Positions 26,379 to 34,394 of a stretch of DNA of 64,000 nucleotides are shown here, piece after piece. Both the position numbers and the translations under genes were made by a program. Each line of letters opens with the position of its first letter. Position 1 is the first letter of the stretch. This stretch comes from Aestuariivita sp. Lineage in GTDB: Bacteria > Pseudomonadota > Alphaproteobacteria > Rhodobacterales > Rhodobacteraceae. The notes under the pieces were generated by a model. The model had not been told where the DNA came from. It did no database searches and saw only the letters and a program-made list of their open reading frames with translations. The stretch spans positions 2,137,792 through 2,201,791 of the forward strand of contig JAGYKE010000004.1 in the NCBI GenBank assembly GCA_018401465.1. Reading direction: 5' to 3'.

Positions 26379-27413
26379 ATGCGCATCGCACGCGATCTGG
26401 CCGAGGCCGTAGGCAATACGCCGCTGATCCGGCTTCGCCGCGTCAGCGAAGAGACCGGCTGCGAGATCCTGGGCAAGGCCGAATTCATGAACCCCGGCCA
26501 GTCCGTGAAGGACCGCGCGGCGCTCTACATCATCCGCGACGCGGTGGCGAAGGGGCTCTTGAGGCCCGGCGGCACCATCGTCGAGGGCACGGCGGGCAAC
26601 ACGGGCATCGGTCTTGCGCTGGTGGGCGCGTCGATGGGGTTCCGGACGGTGATCGTCATGCCGGAAACGCAAAGCCAGGAAAAGAAGGATATGCTGCGCC
26701 TTGCGGGGGCGGAACTCGTCCTCGTGCCGGCGGCGCCCTACAAGAATCCCAACAACTACGTGCGCTATTCGGGCCGTCTGGCCGAGCAACTGGCCAAGAC
26801 CGAACCACATGGCGCGATCTGGGCCAACCAGTTCGACAACGTGGCCAACCGTCAGGCGCATGTGGAAACCACCGGCCCCGAGATCTGGGATCAGACCGGC
26901 GGCCGCGTTGATGGTTTCATCTGTGCGGTGGGGTCGGGCGGCACGCTTGCGGGCGTGGCCGAGGCGCTGCAACACAAGGGTGTGAAGATCGGGCTTGCCG
27001 ATCCGATGGGGGCGGCACTTTATTCCTATTACACGACCGGAGAGCTGAAGGCCGAAGGGTCGTCGATCACCGAAGGCATCGGGCAGGGGCGGATCACCGC
27101 GAACCTCGAAGGCTTCACCCCCGATTTCGCCTGCCAGATCCCGGATGAAGAGGCGCTGCCCTACGTCTTCGACCTTCTGCGCGAGGAAGGGCTGGTGCTG
27201 GGCGGGTCGTCGGGCGTCAACATCGCGGGCGCGGTGCGGATGGCGCGCGAACTGGGTCCGGGCCATACGATCGTGACCATCCTGTGCGATTATGGCACGC
27301 GGTATCAGTCGAAGCTCTTCAATCCTGATTTCCTGCGCGAAAAGGGGTTGCAGGTGCCCGGCTGGATGACGGCGGGCCCCGCGGCGATTCCGGGCGTCTT
27401 CACCGACGGATGA
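26379..27413 (+). CDS. cysK: Cysteine synthase A
   Basis: 344-aa PLP enzyme making L-cysteine from O-acetylserine and sulfide. The PLP lysine is K44 in NPGQSVKDRAAL; the phosphate/substrate loops GTAGNTGIGLALVG and GSGGTLAGVAEAL are intact. In Rhodobacter, cysK sits beside trgAB and contributes to tellurite resistance, consistent with thiol supply as the shared theme. Its stop overlaps the mechanosensitive channel start by four bases. Confidence 0.93.
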   Translation: MRIARDLAEAVGNTPLIRLRRVSEETGCEILGKAEFMNPGQSVKDRAALYIIRDAVAKGLLRPGGTIVEGTAGNTGIGLALVGASMGFRTVIVMPETQSQEKKDMLRLAGAELVLVPAAPYKNPNNYVRYSGRLAEQLAKTEPHGAIWANQFDNVANRQAHVETTGPEIWDQTGGRVDGFICAVGSGGTLAGVAEALQHKGVKIGLADPMGAALYSYYTTGELKAEGSSITEGIGQGRITANLEGFTPDFACQIPDEEALPYVFDLLREEGLVLGGSSGVNIAGAVRMARELGPGHTIVTILCDYGTRYQSKLFNPDFLREKGLQVPGWMTAGPAAIPGVFTDG

Positions 27414-29821
27414 GCGCTCTGCGGACCTTCCTTGCCGCGCTTCTGACGGTGCTGTCACTGGTTTGGGCGGCCCCGCTTGCCGCGCAGTCCAACGGGGTCG
27501 AGGCCGCCCGCGTCGCAGCCGAGTTCGAACGCTGGCAGCAGGTCGCGCAGCGGGCCGAGGCCGCGATCGACGCGGGCCGGGCATCGGATGCCGCGCTCGA
27601 GGCGGTGCGCACGGAGCTTGCGCGGTTCCGTCAGCTTTTCGTGATCGCGCGGGATGCCAATGCCGAACGCATCCGCACGATCCATTCTCAGATCGATGCG
27701 CTTGGTCCCGCGCCTGTGGAAGGCGAGACGGAAGCGACCGACATCGCCACCCGCCGGGCCACGCTCAACGCGCAGCTGGCCGATCTGCGCGCGCCGGGTC
27801 TGGCGGCCGAGGAAGCCTTCAAGCAGGCCGACGGCCTGATCGGCGAGATCGACCAGACCCTCGCGCAGCGGCGCGCCAATGCGCTGCTCAGCCGGGGTCC
27901 GAGCCCGCTGCACCCCGTGCTCTGGCCCGAAGCGGTGCGCCAGCTCAGCAGCGCGACGATGGCGCTGAGCGCGGAGGCGCGGCGCAACTGGTCGAACGAG
28001 GTGCGCCAGACCCAGATGCGCGACAACCTGCCTGCCACGCTGGCGCTGGCCCTGCTGGGCATGGTGTTGATCCTGCGCGGGCGCACCTGGGCCTTCCGCA
28101 CGGGGGATTATCTGCGCCGGTACGGCGGGCGCGGAACCGGGGTGTGGAGCTTTGTCGTGTCGCTGGGCCGCGTCGCGTTGCCGGTGCTGGGGCTTGTCTG
28201 CCTGACCGAAGCGATCATGCTGACGGGCCTTGTCGGGCTGCGCAGCACGCTTCTGGTCGAGAGCATTCCCCTCTGGGGTCTGACACTTCTGGTTCTGCGC
28301 TGGCTGTGCGAACGGCTTTTCTCGCGTCGGGAGGAGGACGCGCTGATCCTTTTCGCGCCGGAACGCCGGTCGGAACTGCGGCTCTATGGCACGTTTCTGG
28401 CTGTGCTTTTCGTGGGGCGGGGCATTCTGGCGGTCTTCTTCGAGATCGCCAATGCCTCTGAGACGACCCGCGCCGTCGCGGCCTTTCCCATCCTGCTGAT
28501 CGCGGCGGTGGTGCTGTTCCGGCTCGGCCATATCCTGAAGCAGAGCGCCGCGCCCCGTCAGGGCGCCGAAGGCGAACAGGGCGCGGTCGGATATGGGCGG
28601 ATCCTCGGGTTTCTGGGGCAGGCCTCGGTCCTGATCGCGGTGCTGGCGCCGGTGGCGGGGGCGCTTGGCTACATGGCGCTGGCCACCGCTGTGATCTATC
28701 CGACGATCATGACGCTGGCCCTGCTTGGGCTTCTGGTGGTGCTGCAGCGGTTCTTCGCGGATGTCTATGGCTGGCTGTCGGGGCAGGGCGACACCGCGCG
28801 CGAGGCGCTGATCCCGGTGCTGATCGGTTTCATGCTGATCTTGCTGGCGGTGCCGGTTCTCGCGCTGATCTGGGGCATGAGACCGGCTGAGCTTCTGGAG
28901 TACTGGGCCGCGTTCAACGAAGGCATCTCCTTCGGCAATACGCGCATCTCGCCCGCGAACTTCATGACCTTCGCGATCATCTTCGCCATCGGCTACACGG
29001 TGACGCGGTTGTTTCAGGGCGCGCTCAAGACGACGCTCCTGCCGAAGACGAAACTTGACGCGGGCGGGCAGAACGCGGTCGTCTCGGGCACCGGATATCT
29101 GGGCATCTTCCTCGCGGGCATCATCGCCATCACCGCAGCAGGCATCGATCTGTCGGGCCTCGCCATCGTGGCGGGCGCGCTGTCGGTCGGCATCGGCTTC
29201 GGCCTGCAGAACATCGTTTCGAACTTCGTCTCGGGGATCATCCTTCTGGTCGAGCGCCCCATCGCCGAAGGCGACTGGATCGAGGTCAACGGCAATTCGG
29301 GCTATGTGCGCAACATCTCGGTCCGGTCCACCCGGATCGAGACCTTCGACCGGTCGGACGTCATCGTGCCCAATGCCGATCTCGTCAGTGGAACGGTGAC
29401 GAACTTCACCCGCGGCAACACGGTCGGGCGGGTCATCGTGCCGGTGGGCGTGGCCTATGGTACCAACACCCGCAAGGTCGAGGCGATCTTGCGCGCGGTG
29501 GCGGACGGCCATCCCATGGTGCTTGCCGTGCCGCCGCCCGCGGTGCTGTTTCAGGGGTTCGGGGCGGATTCGCTCAACTTCGAGATCCGTGCGATCCTGC
29601 GCGACGTGAACTGGTCGCTGTCGGTGCGCTCGGAGATGAACCACGAGATCGCGCGCCGCTTCGGCGAGGAAGGGATCGAGATCCCCTTCGCGCAGCGCGA
29701 CATCTGGATCCGCAACCCAGAGGCGCTGCGCCGCCCAGCCCGGGTGCCGGCTGACGTGGATGGCGGGGACGGGGGCGAACACGAAGGCGAAGGCCGGATC
29801 GGAGAGGAGGGTCAAACGTGA
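27410..29821 (+). CDS. Large MscS-family mechanosensitive channel (DUF3772 type)
   Basis: 803 aa. A cleavable-looking signal peptide (MSALRTFLAALLTVL, ending AAPLAAQ) precedes a periplasmic helical domain (about 27-200). Some eight to ten transmembrane segments follow. The MscS core near residue 590 shows GIGFGLQNIVSNFVSGIILL then VERPIAEGDWIEV, the pore helix and beta domain. It opens under membrane tension to release solutes. Coupled by ATGA to cysK and by a four-base overlap (GTGA) to the AlaX gene; why these are in one run is unclear. Confidence 0.9.
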   Translation: MSALRTFLAALLTVLSLVWAAPLAAQSNGVEAARVAAEFERWQQVAQRAEAAIDAGRASDAALEAVRTELARFRQLFVIARDANAERIRTIHSQIDALGPAPVEGETEATDIATRRATLNAQLADLRAPGLAAEEAFKQADGLIGEIDQTLAQRRANALLSRGPSPLHPVLWPEAVRQLSSATMALSAEARRNWSNEVRQTQMRDNLPATLALALLGMVLILRGRTWAFRTGDYLRRYGGRGTGVWSFVVSLGRVALPVLGLVCLTEAIMLTGLVGLRSTLLVESIPLWGLTLLVLRWLCERLFSRREEDALILFAPERRSELRLYGTFLAVLFVGRGILAVFFEIANASETTRAVAAFPILLIAAVVLFRLGHILKQSAAPRQGAEGEQGAVGYGRILGFLGQASVLIAVLAPVAGALGYMALATAVIYPTIMTLALLGLLVVLQRFFADVYGWLSGQGDTAREALIPVLIGFMLILLAVPVLALIWGMRPAELLEYWAAFNEGISFGNTRISPANFMTFAIIFAIGYTVTRLFQGALKTTLLPKTKLDAGGQNAVVSGTGYLGIFLAGIIAITAAGIDLSGLAIVAGALSVGIGFGLQNIVSNFVSGIILLVERPIAEGDWIEVNGNSGYVRNISVRSTRIETFDRSDVIVPNADLVSGTVTNFTRGNTVGRVIVPVGVAYGTNTRKVEAILRAVADGHPMVLAVPPPAVLFQGFGADSLNFEIRAILRDVNWSLSVRSEMNHEIARRFGEEGIEIPFAQRDIWIRNPEALRRPARVPADVDGGDGGEHEGEGRIGEEGQT

Positions 29822-30531
29822 CTCATGCGCTGTTTCTTGAAGATGCCTATCGGCAGAGCGCGCCGGGCCGGGTGATCGGGCTAACGGGCGAGGGGGGAAT
29901 CATCCTCGACCAAAGCCTGTTCTACGCGACATCAGGCGGCCAGCCGGGCGATGCGGGGCATCTCGACTGGGCGGGCGGGTCTACGCCCATCGCCACCGCC
30001 GTGAAGGGCGAAGGCGGCATCATCCTTGTCCCCGAAGCGGGCGCCATACTGCCGCCCGAGGGCGCGGAGGTGACGCAGGTCATCGACTGGGCCCCGCGCT
30101 TCGGCCACATGCGCGTGCACACCGCGCTGCACCTTCTGTCGGTGGTGATCCCGCGGCCCGTGACGGGCGGCGCGATCTCGGCCGATCGGGGGCGGCTCGA
30201 TTTCGACATGGAGGCTCCGCCCGAGGACCGCGAGGCGATCGAGGCGGCGCTGAACGATCTGGTGGCGCGCGACCTGCCCGTGACCGAGGAGTGGATCACC
30301 GACGCCGAACTCGACGCGCGGCCCGATCTGGTCAAGACGATGTCCGTCGCGCCCCCGCGCGGCGCAGGCCGGGTGCGGCTGGTGCGCATCGGAGAAGGGG
30401 CTGCGCAGATCGACCTGCAGCCCTGCGGCGGCACCCATGTCCGCCGGACGGCCGAGATCGGCGCGCTGCGGCTGGGCAAGATCGAGAAGAAGGGCCGCCA
30501 GAACCGCCGCGTCTACCTGCACCTCGCCTGA
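29818..30531 (+). CDS. AlaX-type alanyl-tRNA editing protein
   Basis: 237 aa, medium-length AlaX with an N-terminal AlaRS-like beta domain ([18 protein letters not shown]) and the editing domain. Zinc-site residues are visible in [11 protein letters not shown] (HxxxH) and CGGTHV. It hydrolyses Ser-tRNA(Ala) in trans. It starts at a GTG overlapping the channel gene stop and lies 63 bases before tRNA-Ser, a coincidental but neat neighbourhood. Confidence 0.9.
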   Translation: MTHALFLEDAYRQSAPGRVIGLTGEGGIILDQSLFYATSGGQPGDAGHLDWAGGSTPIATAVKGEGGIILVPEAGAILPPEGAEVTQVIDWAPRFGHMRVHTALHLLSVVIPRPVTGGAISADRGRLDFDMEAPPEDREAIEAALNDLVARDLPVTEEWITDAELDARPDLVKTMSVAPPRGAGRVRLVRIGEGAAQIDLQPCGGTHVRRTAEIGALRLGKIEKKGRQNRRVYLHLA

Positions 30532-30594
30532 CTGCGGCGGCTTGCCATTGTCCCTTGCGGATCGCGCGGGGCCTTTCTATAGACACTTGCGTAA

Positions 30595-30684
30595 GGACAG
30601 TTGGCCGAGTGGTCGAAGGCGCACGCCTGGAAAGTGTGTAGGCGGGAAACCGTCTCGAGGGTTCGAATCCCTCACTGTCCGCCA
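30595..30684 (+). tRNA. tRNA-Ser(GGA)
   Basis: Class II tRNA of 90 bases. Acceptor stem GGACAGT/ACTGTCC, D-arm TGGCCGAGTGGTCGA, anticodon loop CTGGAAA giving anticodon GGA (reads UCC), a long variable arm GTAGGCGGGAAACCGTCTC, T-loop GTTCGAAT and an encoded CCA. It marks the switch from conserved chromosome to mobile-element-rich DNA. Confidence 0.96.
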
Positions 30685-31403
30685 CTTGCCTGAGGCGGCG
30701 CCTTCTCAGGCGTAAGCTGGCACCAATTTTTCCCCTGTATTCAAAGGCTTTAGCGGTCGGTAGATGCACCGCTGGTGTGACGGTGGACGCCGTATCCTCT
30801 CTCTTGGGGCCGATATTCTCCGCAGCCGGTAACACAAGAGGCCCGCTAAATTGGGTTAAGATATTGAAAATGATTAATTATTTTCGATTCTCCGGATGCT
30901 TCCGCTGGCAGGTGCACAAGCGGGCATTTGAGGCCCTGTGGCGAACTCCGGCTTCGCGCGGTTTACTTGATCGTCGCTATTAAAATATTGAAAAATAATG
31001 AATATTAGTTCTTTCGTCCGATCCGCACATTGGGTCAGTGGAGCATGAGGCCGCTCAATGAAAGCAGCGGATGAATCGCCAACGCTGCCCTTCGGTCGCA
31101 AGCGTCCGGCCTGACCGCTACCCCCGACACGACCGTCATGCTGCGTGGCGCATATGAGCCATTCGGTAATTCGGATGCCCCAGGTTCGCGGCTACGCTCG
31201 CGGTCCATGCAAGAGCCGTGTTGGCAGGCGAGATTGCACGATGACGGTCGTGCCGGTCGTGGCCGAAGCTTCGGATGCTCCACACTTAGCTGTCTGGGCA
31301 TCGGCGCCAAAGATCGGCAGGGAACTTCGGCAAAACTCTACCCATGAAGGCTGATAAGGTATGATAAAGGCTGATAGTTACGCAGTCTGAAGATCGGCAA
31401 GGA
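30685..31403 (+). other. AT-rich non-coding stretch after tRNA-Ser
   Basis: About 720 bases with no convincing gene. Base composition drops sharply (for example 30850-30880 and 30980-31010). These two spots form an imperfect 27-base direct repeat (21 matches, core ATATTGAAAA at 30861 and 30985). A second direct repeat, AAGGCTGATA at 31347 and 31367, lies just upstream of the Fic fragment. Such AT-rich DNA next to a tRNA is typical of the edge of acquired islands. I did not find a copy of the tRNA 3' end elsewhere in the window. Confidence 0.5.
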
Positions 31404-31510
31404 ATGTTTGAAACACCCGGCACGATCGAGCCATGCTTCTTCGAGGAGCACATACCCGCCAGCTTGGCGGATCTGTCGGTCGAGATCCAGCGCGAGGCAG
31501 CAAACCTCGG
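31404..31510 (+). pseudogene. N-terminal fragment of a Fic-family protein
   Basis: The frame starts at ATG after AAGGA and encodes about 35 residues (with EPCFFEEHIPASLADLSVEI, then QREAANLG) that resemble the start of Fic/DUF4172-type AMP-transferases. After that the reading enters the left end of an IS3 remnant. The catalytic HxFx(D/E)GNxR part is absent, so it is a dead gene fragment. The match is by memory of the family and moderately sure. Confidence 0.5.
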
Positions 31511-31550
31511 TCTGGCCTGCTGCCGGTTTCGTGGACACGAAGAAAAGATC

Positions 31551-31862
31551 GTGACCACGAATCGGAGATCGGATACGAGACGGAAGTTTACGGAAGAGTT
31601 CAAGTTTTAGGCTGTGAAACTGGTGACAGAGCGGGGCGTTGCGGTGGCGCAGGCGGCCCGTGATCTGGATCTGGCTGATAGCGTCCTGCGTCGGTGGATG
31701 CGGGAGGCCGCAGAGGCCCCGATGACGGCGTTTCCCGACAATGGTCAGCAGCGTGCCGAACTGGCAGAGATCGCAGCCCTGAAGAAAGAGGTTGCCAAGC
31801 TCAAGGCGGAGCGTGATGTCCTAGAAAAGGCCGCAGCATTCTTTGCGAGGAAAGCGACATGA
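31551..31862 (+). pseudogene. IS3 orfA with in-frame stop
   Basis: The reading frame opens TTNRRSDTRRKFTEEFKF, hits TAG at 31608-31610 and continues AVKLVTERGVAVAQAARDLD with a normal helix-turn-helix and C-terminal leucine zipper (LKKEVAKLKAERDVLEKAAAFF). Only the stop interrupts an otherwise intact 100-residue transposase subunit A; translation could restart at the GTG at 31614 but would lose the N-terminus. Confidence 0.75.
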
Positions 31863-32000
31863 GGTTCGCCTTCATCGCGAAGAACCGGCATATCTGGCTG
31901 GTCAGTTGGCTGTGCCAAGTGCTGGAGGTCTCGCGGTCGGGCTTCCATGCATGGCTGGCGCGTCCTCTCAGCGATCGAGTGATCTATGATGCGAAGCGCG
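31859..32000 (+). pseudogene. IS3 orfB N-terminal fragment
   Basis: Starts on the ATGA overlap with orfA and encodes MRFAFIAKNRHIWLVSWLCQ, continuing to WLARPLSD, the usual orfB N-terminus of this IS3 group. Similarity stops near 31998 and the frame ends at 32029; the DDE catalytic core is absent. Confidence 0.7.
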
Positions 32001-32105
32001 TCGCAGGGCATCACAAAATGTACATCTAAACACAACCCCTTCGTTACAAACCAAGTGCACACGGGGCGCAGCCCGACCTTGGGCTTCAATATGCTGGGGG
32101 ACGTC

Positions 32106-33224
32106 ATGTCATTCAATCGCCGTACTATTCTGAAAATTTCTGCAGCTGGCCTTGCTGCGCCAATGATCCTGAAGGCAAACGATGCGCTTGCCGCTTCCGG
32201 CAGCGTCAAGGTTCTTGCCTGGGCTGACTACATCCAGCCCAATATTGCCGAAGCGTTTGAGGCCGAAACCGGAATCAAGCTTGAACTGACCACCTTCGGT
32301 TCCAACGATGAAGCCGAAAGCACAATCCGCGCCAATGGCGGCAAGGGTTTCGACATCGTGTTCCCGTCGATCACCAACTCCGCAGGCTATATTGACGACA
32401 AGGGCGACAGCTTCTTTGCGCCGATCCCTGCGGGCGTAAACGCGGACAATGTGATCCCGTCCTTCCTGCGCGACAGTGCGGCCCTGGGCGGTGTCTTCAA
32501 GGGCGAGCAAATCCTGCTACCGTTCGACTGGGGCACTGAAGGTGTCACCTACAACAAGGCGCAGATGCCGATCGACGGACAAGTTTCCTATGGTGATCTC
32601 TGGGCCGATGCGGCCAAGGGCAAGGCGGCCTTCCGCCAGAAGTCCGTTATCATGGGCACTGGCCTCTATCTCGACGCGATCGGTGAGGTCCCATCGAACC
32701 GGATGCTGGACGTCTACAAGTCGGAAGAAGATGCGCGCCGTGTCTGGGGTGCGGTGACTCAGTGGATTCTTGCGCGTAAGGAGAACTTCGGCGCCTTCTG
32801 GAACAACGCGACCGAGGCCAGTTCGGCCTTCACCGAAGCCGGTGCCATCATTGGCCAGACATGGGATACCACCGGGCTGTTGCTGAACCGCGACAATGCC
32901 GATTTCGTCTATCGCGCGCCCAAGGAAGGCGTGATCACATGGCTGGACAGCTTCGGCATGCTCAAGCAGGCAGAAAACCCCGAACAGGCCGTGGCCTTCA
33001 TGAACTTCATGCTCAAGCCCGAAACTGGCGGCATGTTCGCCAACAACACCGGCTACAACTCGGCGGTAGTGGGCGCGGCTGACTTCGCCTCGGAACAGTT
33101 CAAGAAACAGTTCAACGAAGTTTATACCGCAGATGTTCTTGGCAACATGTGGTGGTGGCAGGCGGACACGCCGTTCTTCGGTCCGGTGCGCGACGAATTC
33201 GTCGAGATCATCACCAACGCCTGA
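32106..33224 (+). CDS. Polyamine-type ABC transporter substrate-binding protein
   Basis: 372-aa periplasmic binding protein of the PotD/PotF type. It has an N-terminal twin-arginine-like signal (FNRRTILKISAAGLAAPM), then VKVLAWADYIQPNIAEAFEA (the PotD opening strand), LLPFDWGTEGVTYNKAQM and a C-terminal WWWQADTPFFGPVRDE. Ligand is probably a polyamine or related cation, unproven. I start at 32106 where the signal peptide begins; the frame extends upstream through IS debris. A strong hairpin follows its stop, as expected for high binding-protein expression. Confidence 0.85.
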   Translation: MSFNRRTILKISAAGLAAPMILKANDALAASGSVKVLAWADYIQPNIAEAFEAETGIKLELTTFGSNDEAESTIRANGGKGFDIVFPSITNSAGYIDDKGDSFFAPIPAGVNADNVIPSFLRDSAALGGVFKGEQILLPFDWGTEGVTYNKAQMPIDGQVSYGDLWADAAKGKAAFRQKSVIMGTGLYLDAIGEVPSNRMLDVYKSEEDARRVWGAVTQWILARKENFGAFWNNATEASSAFTEAGAIIGQTWDTTGLLLNRDNADFVYRAPKEGVITWLDSFGMLKQAENPEQAVAFMNFMLKPETGGMFANNTGYNSAVVGAADFASEQFKKQFNEVYTADVLGNMWWWQADTPFFGPVRDEFVEIITNA

Positions 33225-33244
33225 TCGGGGTTTGTGAACCTTTG

Positions 33245-33274
33245 GGCAGCCCCGGCACGTTCGGGGCTGCCTTT
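33245..33274 (+). terminator. Attenuator hairpin after the binding-protein gene
   Basis: 10-bp stem GGCAGCCCCG (33245-33254) / CGGGGCTGCC (33262-33271) with a 7-base loop, followed by TTTG. It lies between the binding protein and ATPase genes and would limit read-through into the transporter core. Confidence 0.7.
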
Positions 33275-33293
33275 GTGATATTCGGGGGATGGA

Positions 33294-34394
33294 ATGCGCG
33301 GAAAATCAGTGACGCTTGAACGGATGGAGGTCACCTACCCGAATGGTTTCAAGGCGGTTCATCCGACCGATCTGGTAGTCGAGGCTGGCGAATTCTTTTC
33401 CATTCTTGGCCCGTCAGGCTGTGGAAAAACAACGATCCTGAGAGCTGTGTCGGGGTTCGTGCACCCATCGGCGGGGCGCATCTTGATCGGTGACGCTGAC
33501 CAATGCGGCAAGGGGCCGAATATGCGCGAAACCGCGCTGATCTTTCAAAACCTTGCTCTGTTCCCATTGATGCGCGTCTGGGAAAATGTGGCCTTTGGTC
33601 TCGAGGCGCGCGGCGTTGCCAAGCGCGCGCGACGCAACAAGGCGTACGAGCTGCTCGATCTGGTGGCCCTCGCGGATCAGGCCGAAAAAACGCCCGGTGA
33701 ATTATCTGGCGGCCAGCGCCAGCGCGTGGCGATCGCGCGAGCCTTGGCGGTGGACCCGTCGGTCTTGTTGCTGGACGAGCCGCTGTCGGCGCTGGACCTG
33801 AAGCTCAGGCAACATATGCGTGCCGAGCTGCGGAGCATCCAGAAGAAAACAGGCGTGACCTTTATCTACATCACCCATGATCAGGGCGAGGCGCTGACCA
33901 TGTCCGACCGGATTGCCGTCATGAACGCAGGACGGATCGAACAAGTGGGAACGGCGGATCAGGTTTACTCCAACCCAGTGTCCGCTTTTTCGGCGTCGTT
34001 TGTCGGTGAAGCCAATCAATTCGCAGGCCGCATTGTGGCGCAACGCGGGGAGATGGCGCAGATCGATACCCCGCACGGCCGGTTCACAGGGTGCAATCCG
34101 ACCGGACTCGCAGTTGGGCAAGACGCCATTTTGTTCGTTAGACCGGAAAACATCCGCCTTGGAGTGGCGGAAAACGTGCTTCACACGCATTTGTTGCGCC
34201 GTGATCTTGAAGGGCCGTTTGTGAACTTATTCATGGCGACACAAAGTGGGGCATCTGTCGCCATGCTTGTCCCCAATACCGCCGAGGCCGCAGTTCTAGG
34301 AACAGAGGTTGCGATTGGATTCACCGGCGCGACCGCGACGATTTTGCCGCTTCGGCCGGCGGCACGCACCGGACAGGACATCGCCGCTGAATGA
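33294..34394 (+). CDS. Polyamine-type ABC transporter ATPase
   Basis: 366-aa PotA-like ATPase. Walker A GPSGCGKTT, Q-loop ALIFQNLALFP, signature [15 protein letters not shown], Walker B LLLDEPLSALD and H-loop ITHDQGEA are all intact; a TOBE-type C-terminal domain (about 270-355) follows. Its stop overlaps the permease start (ATGA), so ATPase and permeases are co-translated. Confidence 0.93.
   Translation: MRGKSVTLERMEVTYPNGFKAVHPTDLVVEAGEFFSILGPSGCGKTTILRAVSGFVHPSAGRILIGDADQCGKGPNMRETALIFQNLALFPLMRVWENVAFGLEARGVAKRARRNKAYELLDLVALADQAEKTPGELSGGQRQRVAIARALAVDPSVLLLDEPLSALDLKLRQHMRAELRSIQKKTGVTFIYITHDQGEALTMSDRIAVMNAGRIEQVGTADQVYSNPVSAFSASFVGEANQFAGRIVAQRGEMAQIDTPHGRFTGCNPTGLAVGQDAILFVRPENIRLGVAENVLHTHLLRRDLEGPFVNLFMATQSGASVAMLVPNTAEAAVLGTEVAIGFTGATATILPLRPAARTGQDIAAE

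Larger units (their letters stand above)
31511..32000 (+). mobile_element. IS3-family remnant (left part)
   Basis: The left end carries TGCTGCCGGTTTCGTGGACA, which resembles an IS3 terminal repeat. It is followed by an orfA with an internal stop and the first 45 or so codons of orfB, after which the sequence switches to unrelated island DNA near 32000. The right part of the element is missing. Confidence 0.75.

Noticed and set aside
27455..29815. A 786-residue frame opposite the mechanosensitive channel
   Set aside because: Shadow of a well-supported MscS gene; no motif.
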